Source: Anaerolineae bacterium
Lineage (GTDB): Bacteria; Chloroflexota; Anaerolineae; 4572-78; J111
DNA: 60,401 bases
Direction: 5' to 3'
Assembly (NCBI GenBank): GCA_020433805.1
Contig: JAGRBZ010000008.1
Span: forward strand, 1 to 60,401
How positions within the stretch are numbered: position 1 is the stretch's first letter; each line of letters begins with the position of its first letter. Under the pieces are notes generated by a model. That model did no database searches. It was not told where the DNA came from and worked only from the letters and a program-made list of their open reading frames with translations. Positions 41,301 to 50,300 of the stretch are shown here, piece by piece. The position numbers were made by a program, and so were the translations under genes.

Positions 41301-44300
41301 ACCGTCTATAGCAATGACGCGACCAACAGCGGCGGTGGCCTTTATACCGAAAATGCCGGCCCAATCATTGTTAACAACATTTTCTCCGAAAATACGGCGG
41401 CTGTAGGCCATGCTATTTTCAGTACTCCGGCCTTCGCCCCCGACTATAACAACACCTTCCCGGCAGCGAATGCCTATGGTGGCAGTGCTACAGCCGGATC
41501 GAACAGTCTGGCCGTCGATCCGAGCTTTATCGATGCATCAAGCGGCGATTTCCACCTGACCGGCAGTTCGCCCATGGTCGATGCCGGCGATCCGTCGATG
41601 ACGCTGACGTACGACTTCGACTCACCTTACAACACCCGCCCCAGCAACCAGGGTTTCGACCTTGGTGCCGATGAAATACCGGGCTGTCTGGCGCAAGTTT
41701 TGGAGAGCGGTATTGTCTATGGTAACCTTCAAACAGCCATCAATAACAGTGAGCCTGATAACACCATTTTAGTTACAGATGATGAGTGTCGCGGTGTCCA
41801 TCCGTTCAATCCCGGCAGCGGTATCGTCAGCCAGACGGTCCACATAACCCATAACTTGACCATCGAAGGCGGATACAATGATGCATTCAGTGCCTCCACC
41901 GGCAATAACACCATTCTAAATCCCGAAGGCCAAGGCCGGGCATTATTCATCGATAATGCGAATGTGACTCTGGTTAACTTTGATTTGCAAAATGGTAACG
42001 CCGGCGGATTAGGTGGAGGTCCAAGCAGCGGTGACGCCGGTGGTGGTGTCTACCTGCAAGATAACAGCACCGTCGTGTTTGATGCGGTAAAAGTGTTGTC
42101 TGGCACCGCTGAATATGGGGGCGGTGTGTTTATCGAATCAAGCAGCACGCTCTCGCTAACAAATGAGAGTACGGTCTATAACAATACGGCGACTACCGGT
42201 ACCGGTAATGGCGGCGGTCTCTACAATGATGGAACGCTGGATGTAACGGGTGAGAGCAGCATTCACGATAATAGCGCCATTCAGGGCGGCGGCTTGTACA
42301 ATGCGGCTACGGCTAATTTCGACCTGGGGAACAAGGTATATGGTAATCTAGCTGATGAAGGCGCAGCGATTTACCATCAGAGCGGCAGCGGTCTCTCGCT
42401 CATCAATACGTTTATTTATGAAAATCAGGCTAATAATTTTGGTGGTGGGGTATATATCAACAACGGTAGCCCCAATATCCTGCACAATACTTTCTATGCC
42501 AATGAGGTCTCGGCTGCAGATGCCGGTGGGGCTGTTTATGTTAGTAGCGGCAGCCCGACCATCAAGAATAACATTTTTGCCCAAAATCAGGACGACGCCG
42601 GCGATCACGCTATCCACACAACGGCCTCTGCGAGCGGCGCAGTTATCGACTTCAATAACTATTCCACTGCCGGTGCGGCCACACAGGTAACCGGATCGGC
42701 TGGCGCGGGCAGCAACAATGTTACGGCTGATCCCCAGCTTGCAGACCCGACGGAAGGCGATTTTGCCGTGCGGTCCAGTTCGCCGGTTGTCAACGCCGGA
42801 GAAACTCTTGCGCTTGTGGATCACGACTTTGAAGACGATCCGCGTCCCATCAACGCCGCGTCCGATATGGGTGCGGATGAAGTCAACGCTTGTCTGGCCC
42901 GCCTAAACGGCACCACCTACGGCAGCATCGGTGCCGCGCTGGATGCGGCCTCACCGGGTGATTTCATCGACGTGGCCGAGGGCGTTTGTGAAGAAAATGT
43001 AACCATCAACCAGGATATTAACATTGAAGGTTCATGGCGAAAAGATTTCTCGGGTAAGGTTCAAATTGGAGGCTTTAACGTTATATCGACGACGGTTGAC
43101 GGTACCTTCAGCGGACGTGTGTTTGATATTGCCGCATCTACGGATGTAAACCTTTCCTGGTTAGAGATTACCAACGGACAAACGGGCGGCAATGGTGGCG
43201 GTATTCTAAGCCAGGCTGATCTGCTGACCCTTGATAACGTCGATGTCATTTCAAACAGTGCGGCCAGTGGTGGCGGCATTTATATAGGGCCTAATTCTGC
43301 GGCCACAGGTTTCGACGGAGCAATTACATTTAATCAAGCCACAAATGACGGTGGCGGCATATACGTTGCTTCCGGCGGCGATGTCTCAATTGCAGGGGGT
43401 ACTCCTATTTCCGAAAATGAAGCCGGAGGCAATGGGGGCGGCATCTATTACGAGGGTGTTGATTTCTCCTTTATAAACAAACAGATTAATGAAAATATTG
43501 CCGCCAACGGGGCAGGTATGTATGCTACCGGCGGCGGCGAACTCGTTCTCATAAATCCCGGTTTTTACAACAACCAGTCAACCACGGATGGAGGAGGCTT
43601 TTATTACAGCGGCTCCGGCTCACCGCAACTATACCACGCGACTATCCGCGAAAATGAAGCGGGCGATCAAGGTGGTGGTGTGTATAATGCAAGCGGTAGC
43701 ACCGTTATTAGTGCCAGCATTGTAACTTCAAACACCGCAACATCCGGCGGTACAGGTATCCACGTCGATGGCGGAACGGTCTCTGTCCTTTACACCCTAC
43801 AATGGAATAATACGTATGTGGGAGCCAGTGAGGGAGCCGGCAACATAGTCGGTGATCCTCGGTTTAGACCGTCCCTCGATGTGGGTGGCGATCTGTTGTA
43901 TACGTCACCGGCCATCGATGCTGTTCCTGACGGAGCGTCGGATATAGAATATGATCGATTTGAAGAAGATCGACCCCAAATCTGTGCCTTCGATATGGGC
44001 CGCGACGAATACAGTGTTGGCTCCCGCCTCTTTGAATGGGTCGGCCCCACGCCGTCTAGTGAGACGTTAGCGCCCACTGAAGCAACGACACGGACCTTCA
44101 CCGTTACCAATTTGAGTCAGAATTATTCTAATGATGAACCGGTTGGCGTGCCCGGTAACGGCTACACCGAAACAGTAACCATTACCCTTGAAAGCCCCTT
44201 AACCTGGAGCGAGATCATTAGCGTCACGGGTGGCACCCAGATTGATGACCTGAGCGCCAATATGGTGCTCGGACCCGGCCAGTCGGCTACCATTTTGGTG

Positions 44301-47300
44301 CAGACGACTGTGCCGACCGCTACTTTTGCCGACATTTCCGAATCAGCGACGCTAACGGCTGAGGGATTCCAATGTCCTGCTGATCCTTTAGCCCTACCGC
44401 AGGAAAACAGTATTGCAATGGTTACTACGGCTGAAGAAGGCGTACGGTTTACCCTCACCCCCGACAATTTCGGTACCGCCGCCCCCGGTGATGTGCTAAC
44501 CTTCACCCATACCTTATCGAACACGGGCAATGTGACCGATACTTACACCTTATTCCCGAATGCCGCTGGAGGGTACATTAATGGGGTTATTATGGAGCCG
44601 ATCGGGACAGTAACGTTGGCTCCTAATATGAGCACTACGGTTGTTATCAGCCTTACCGTTAGTCCGTCGGCCGGTAAAGGGCTGGTCGAGTCGGTCAGCG
44701 TCATCGCTATATCCGATGTCGATGGCAGCCAAGAGAGTGCGGCCAATACGCTAACTATTAGCGGCACCACCGGAACCCGCTATGTGTCGCTTACCGGTGA
44801 TGATGATATAAGCAATGATACCGGTATTACCAGCACGATGGTTTTGGGTGATAATAACTGTACCGATACCGAATTCCTCTGCCGTTCAATTCGGCAGGCG
44901 CTTGATCAGGCTGCTCCGGGCGATCTCATCAAGATCGAGCAGGGAACTTATCCCTTTGACAATACTGACATCATTACCACCGTTTACAATAGCATAACGG
45001 TTACCCAGATTGCTTTCATTGATAAAGCCATAACCCTCCAGGGCGGTTATGTCTCCACCAATTGGGATGAAGATCCGCCTAACCACATTTCACACACCAC
45101 ATCCCTCGATCCCGGTAATGTTCCTGGGTGGCGCGCCGTTTTTGTTACGGATAACCCCTCTGGGAGCGTAACCGATACGGTCACCATCGACCGGCTGACC
45201 ATCGAAAACGGCAATGCCGCAGACGGCGGCGGTATCTACAATGATGGTGCCGATCTAAACCTCACCGCGCTCCGGCTCCAGAATAACAATGCCGCTGATA
45301 GTGGCGGTGCCCTTTACAGCAATGATGGCGATCTGGTTATGCAGAATAACTTCATTCATGGCAACCAGGCCGCTTCCGGCGATGGCGGTGCCGTATATAT
45401 AGCCGATGGTTCGGCAACGCTTGAGAACAATACCTTCTATGACAACTCCGCGGCAAGTGGAAATGGTGGTGCGGTTTACAATGATCTGGCAACGTTGGAC
45501 GTCAACAGTTCTATCGTGGCTACCAACACAGCCACTTCCGGTGCGCTTCACAGCAATACGGCGGCCACAATAGATTACAACCTGTATACCGGCAACACCG
45601 TCGGCAATGTCAGTGGTAGTGCCGCACAAGGCAGCAATGACCGCACCGGCGATCCGGTCTTTATCGATACCGGTGCCAGCCCGCCCAATTTGCATATCGG
45701 TTCCGGCTCAGCCGCCTTTGAAACCGGCGATCCGGCCTCAACCGTGACCATCGACTACGACAACGATCCGCGCCCGCTGCCGGATACCGGCAATGTCGAT
45801 ATCGGCGCGGACGAGAGCGTCCCGCTTCAAAGCCTAACCTTTATCACCGATACCTTTACCCTGACCACGCCCGCAACAACGGTAGTCATTACCCACTCCC
45901 TTATCAATGGTGGCGATGTCGATGAAGCCGTTAGCTTAGGCTACAGCAGCGATTTCGATTGGTTGGACAGCAGCGAACCGGCTATCGGTAATGTGTTTAC
46001 CGTTACCAGCCAGACAACGCGTACAGTAACCACAACCTATACCGTCCCGGCCACGGCTTCCGGATTGATTAATACCACCACAATTACCGCCACCCCGGCT
46101 TCGACGAGCGTGGTGCCGGTTGCGGTTGTCGATATTATCCAGGTTGAAGGCCCGCGCTGGGCGATCAGCAAAGTAGCCGAGCCGTCCGATACGGTTCAGC
46201 CTGGTGATCTAATTACCTACACTTTAACCGTAACCAACACCGGCGAGGTAACGGCGACCGCCGACTTCACCATCACCGATCAACTGCCGTTGTCCTATGT
46301 CACCTATGTCAGCGCCGATCCCACACCCATCAGTACCGATCCGGTTCGATGGGTGCTAACCGATGATGTCGGTCTTGGCGAAAGCCTGACCGTAACCCTT
46401 GTGGTTTCGGCCAACACCACCATCACCGAAACGGTAGATGTTGTCAACGACGCCTACAGCGTGACCGGCGGCGGTACGCTCGGCGTGGCGACCGGTGATC
46501 CGGTCACCGTCACCGTTGAAGTGCCGACCACGGGTGAAATTACATTAACCAAAACCGTCGATCCGATGCTGGTTGGCCCCGGCGACGAGGTCATGTACAC
46601 CATCACCCTTACCAACACCACCGATACCACGCCCACCGTCACCCTCATCGATACGCTGGAGGATGGTTTCGCCCCGACCTCCGTGATGGCCGATATCCTG
46701 GTTCCGGGGTTAAGCGAGAGCGGAGCCGGTGTTGCAACTGTTGCCTTCACCGCTACCGCGCCGCTAACAACCGGCATATACGTCAACCCGCTGATTACGG
46801 CAACCTACGGTGTAAGCCAGGTCACGTTGATTAATTCGGCACCGCTAACCGTGGCCGAGACCATCGTCGATTTCAGCAGCAGCGATTTCTCGGTGAGCGA
46901 GGCCGACGGCAGCGCCACGATCACGGTCACGCTCAATCTGGCTTCGTCCGAAGATGTGTCGGTCGATTACGAGACGGCTGATAATACGGCCACCGCCGGG
47001 AGCGACTACACGGCAGTAACCGGTACGCTCACCATAAGTGCGGGTCTCACCAGCGCCACGTTCCAAGTGCCCATCACCGATGACCTTATCTTTGAGAATG
47101 ATGAGTTGGTCGATCTCACGCTGTCCAACCCGCAGGGAGCCACACTTACCGGAGCCGTTAACAATCCGGCCGGCTTGACCATTGTCGATGATGATCTAGT
47201 CACCGTCGATTTCTCAGCAGCGACCTATAGCGTTGATGAAGATGCCGGTCCGGCCATCATCACCGTTACGCTGGCGGCCTCGAGTCCGAATACGGTGATG

Positions 47301-50300
47301 GTCGACTACGCCTCAACCGACAATACGGCTACAGCCGGCAGTGACTATACCGATGTTACAACCGATACAGTGACCTTCCCGCCCAATACCACCGTCCAAA
47401 CCTTCACCGTCCCCATCACCGACGACGGCGACTTGGAAGGGGCCGAAACGCTGACCCTAACCCTTTCTAATCCGATCAGTGGGTCGCTGGTGAATGCTAT
47501 CAACAATCCTGCCGTCTTGACCATCTTAGACGACGAGGCCGTTACAGCAGACTTCAGCAGCACCGACTACAGCGTTGACGAAAGCGCCGGCACGGCTACC
47601 ATCACCGTTACCTTGAGCGCGACCGCGACGCAAGACGTCGGCGTCGACTACCTGACCAGTGACGGTACGGCTACAGCAGGCAGTGATTACGTCACAGTCG
47701 GCGATACCTTAACCTTTACGGCAGGCATCACCCAGCAAACTTTCACCGTGCCGATTACCGATGATTTGCTCTTTGAGGCCGATGAAACCGTCATCCTAAC
47801 GCTACTCAACCCGAACTTAGTCAATATCGGTGCCACCAGTCCCGCCACCTTGACGATCACCGACAACGATTCGGAACCGACAGTCGATTTTGACGCCGCT
47901 AGCTACACCGTCAATGAAACCGACGGAACCGCTGTCCTGACTGTGACTCTGAGTGCAGAAACGGGCATAACCGCGACCGTCAACTACGTGACCAGCGATA
48001 ACACCGCGGTCAATCCTGATGACTACACCACCACCAACGGTACGTTGAGCTTTAGCCCCGGCATCACCCAGGCATTTATCAACATACCGATTGTCGATGA
48101 CAATGACTTTGAAGAAAGCGAGTCGTTAACGGTTACGCTATCAACCCCGTCAAATGCGGTTCTCGGCAGTAACACGCCGGTCGCCCTGACCATCATCAGT
48201 GAGGATAGCGAGCCGACGGTTGGCTTTGCGAGCACCGATTATGTTGTCGACGAGGACGCCGGTCCGGCTGTCATTGCCGTAACCCTAAGTGGAGCATCGT
48301 TCGTGACAACCACGGTTACCGTTACTTCGAGCAATGGAACGGCCGACAGCCCCGCTGATTACGACGCGGTTAATCAATCTCTCGAATTTGCCCCCGGTAC
48401 AACTTCTATCACCTTCCCGGTGACCATCAACGATGACCTGCTTTTAGAAGGCGATGAGACGGTCAATCTGGCGCTCTCCGGCCCCATCAGCGCAACCCTG
48501 GCCACGACAGATACCGCTACGCTAACTATCATCGACGATGAGGAAGCTCTGATGATTGGCTTTACTGCTAGCGATTACATCGTGGACGAAGGCGTAGGGG
48601 TCGCCAATATCACGGTTACACTGAACTCCGCTGCGGCTGTGACGGTAACCGCTGACGTGAATTCAACCGACTGGACAGCTGTCAGTCCGGAAGATTTCTT
48701 TGCGGTGGTTGATGTGGTTGAGATTGCACCAGGTCTTACTACAACGACATTCCCGGTAACCATCGTCGACAACAGCATCATCGAATCGACTGAAAGTCTG
48801 ACGCTGGCACTCTCTAATCCGGTCAGTGCGACTTTGGCCGCCACCGATACCGCCACGCTGACCATCATCGACGATGATACACCGGTCGTCGACTTTAGCG
48901 CCCCGACCTATCAGGTTGATGAAGATGCCGGATCGGCAACCATCACCGTTACGCTGAGTATCACCTCAGAGCAGCAGGTGACCGTCGATTATGCAACGAG
49001 CGACGGTACAGCGAGCGATGCCAGCGATTATGGCTCGTCCGGCGGAACTCTGACCTTCACGACAGGCATCACCCAGCTGAGCTTCACTGTGCCGATCACA
49101 GATGACAGTGATCTCGAAGGCAGCGAAACGGTCTTGCTCACATTGAGCAATGCCGTCAACGCCAGTCTCGGCACAACCAACAATCCGGCCGTGCTGACCA
49201 TAATCGATGATGATACTTCGACCTTTAACTTCGATCCTGATTTCGACATCGTTACAGAAGGCATTGATCCAACAGCGCTGATAACCGTAACCCTAACGCC
49301 GACCCAATCGGTTGAGGCTTCAGTCGATTACGCTACCAGCGACGTTACCGCCGTCAACCCGGATGATTATGCTGACACCAGCGGTACGCTGACCTTCCCG
49401 CCCAACACATCGGCCTTGACCTTTACCGTTTCCATTGTCGATGACGCTGTTTACGAGTCGCTAGAGACGTTCCAACTCAACCTATCCAACGTCATTAGCG
49501 CCAACATTGGCAGCCCGACCGGTACTGTCATGATCATGTCCAACGACAGCCCACCGACCATCACCTTTGTTACCGATAACTACAGCGTTAATGAAGACGC
49601 CGGGACGGCGACCATTACGCTCACGTTAAGTTCTGCTTCAGAGGTGTCGGCGACAGTGGTCTACACGACCAGCGACGGCACGGCAAGTAGCGCCAGCGAT
49701 TACACCGCCGTAACCGGCACAGCCATCTTCGATCCGGGCGAAACTGAAGCAACCTTTACCGTACCCATTACCGATGATACGATCTTCGAAGACGATGAAA
49801 CCGTTCAATTAGGATTGTCGAGTCCGGTCAATGCCATCATCGACCAGAATACGGCTACGCTGACCATCATCGATAATGAGCTGCCGCCAGTGGTTGAGTT
49901 TGATCGCGGAACGTATACCGTTCAAGAGGGTGCCGGTAGCGCCGTAATTACGGTAACCTTAAGTTCTACCGCCACAACGACAACTTCTGTCGATTATGCA
50001 ACCGCCGATGACACGGCGTTGGCCGTAAGTGACTATACAACCAGTAATGATACGCTGACCTTCACAATTGGTACTAAGTTGTTGACATTCACTGTACCCA
50101 TTACTCAGGACGATATCTTTGAAGATGATGAACAGTTAACTCTCAGTCTTTCCAATGAAATCAGCGCTACGCTCGGTATTAGCCAGGCTATTCTGATCAT
50201 CGTAGATGATGATGCTACACCGGAGTTTGCTTTCAGTACGTCCAACTATACTGTCGATGAGGATAACGGCCCTGCCGTTATTACGGTTACTTTGAGTGCC

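Noticed and set aside
36052..43279. Long antisense and shifted frames inside the giant gene (for example near 37209-37688 and 42348-42824)
   Set aside because: They arise from the repetitive Gly/Asn/Thr codons of the beta-helix region and have no recognisable domains or start signals.
35620..45830. Repeated short DNA words that could suggest a CRISPR array
   Set aside because: Spacing is irregular, the repeats are translated, in frame and follow protein periodicity.
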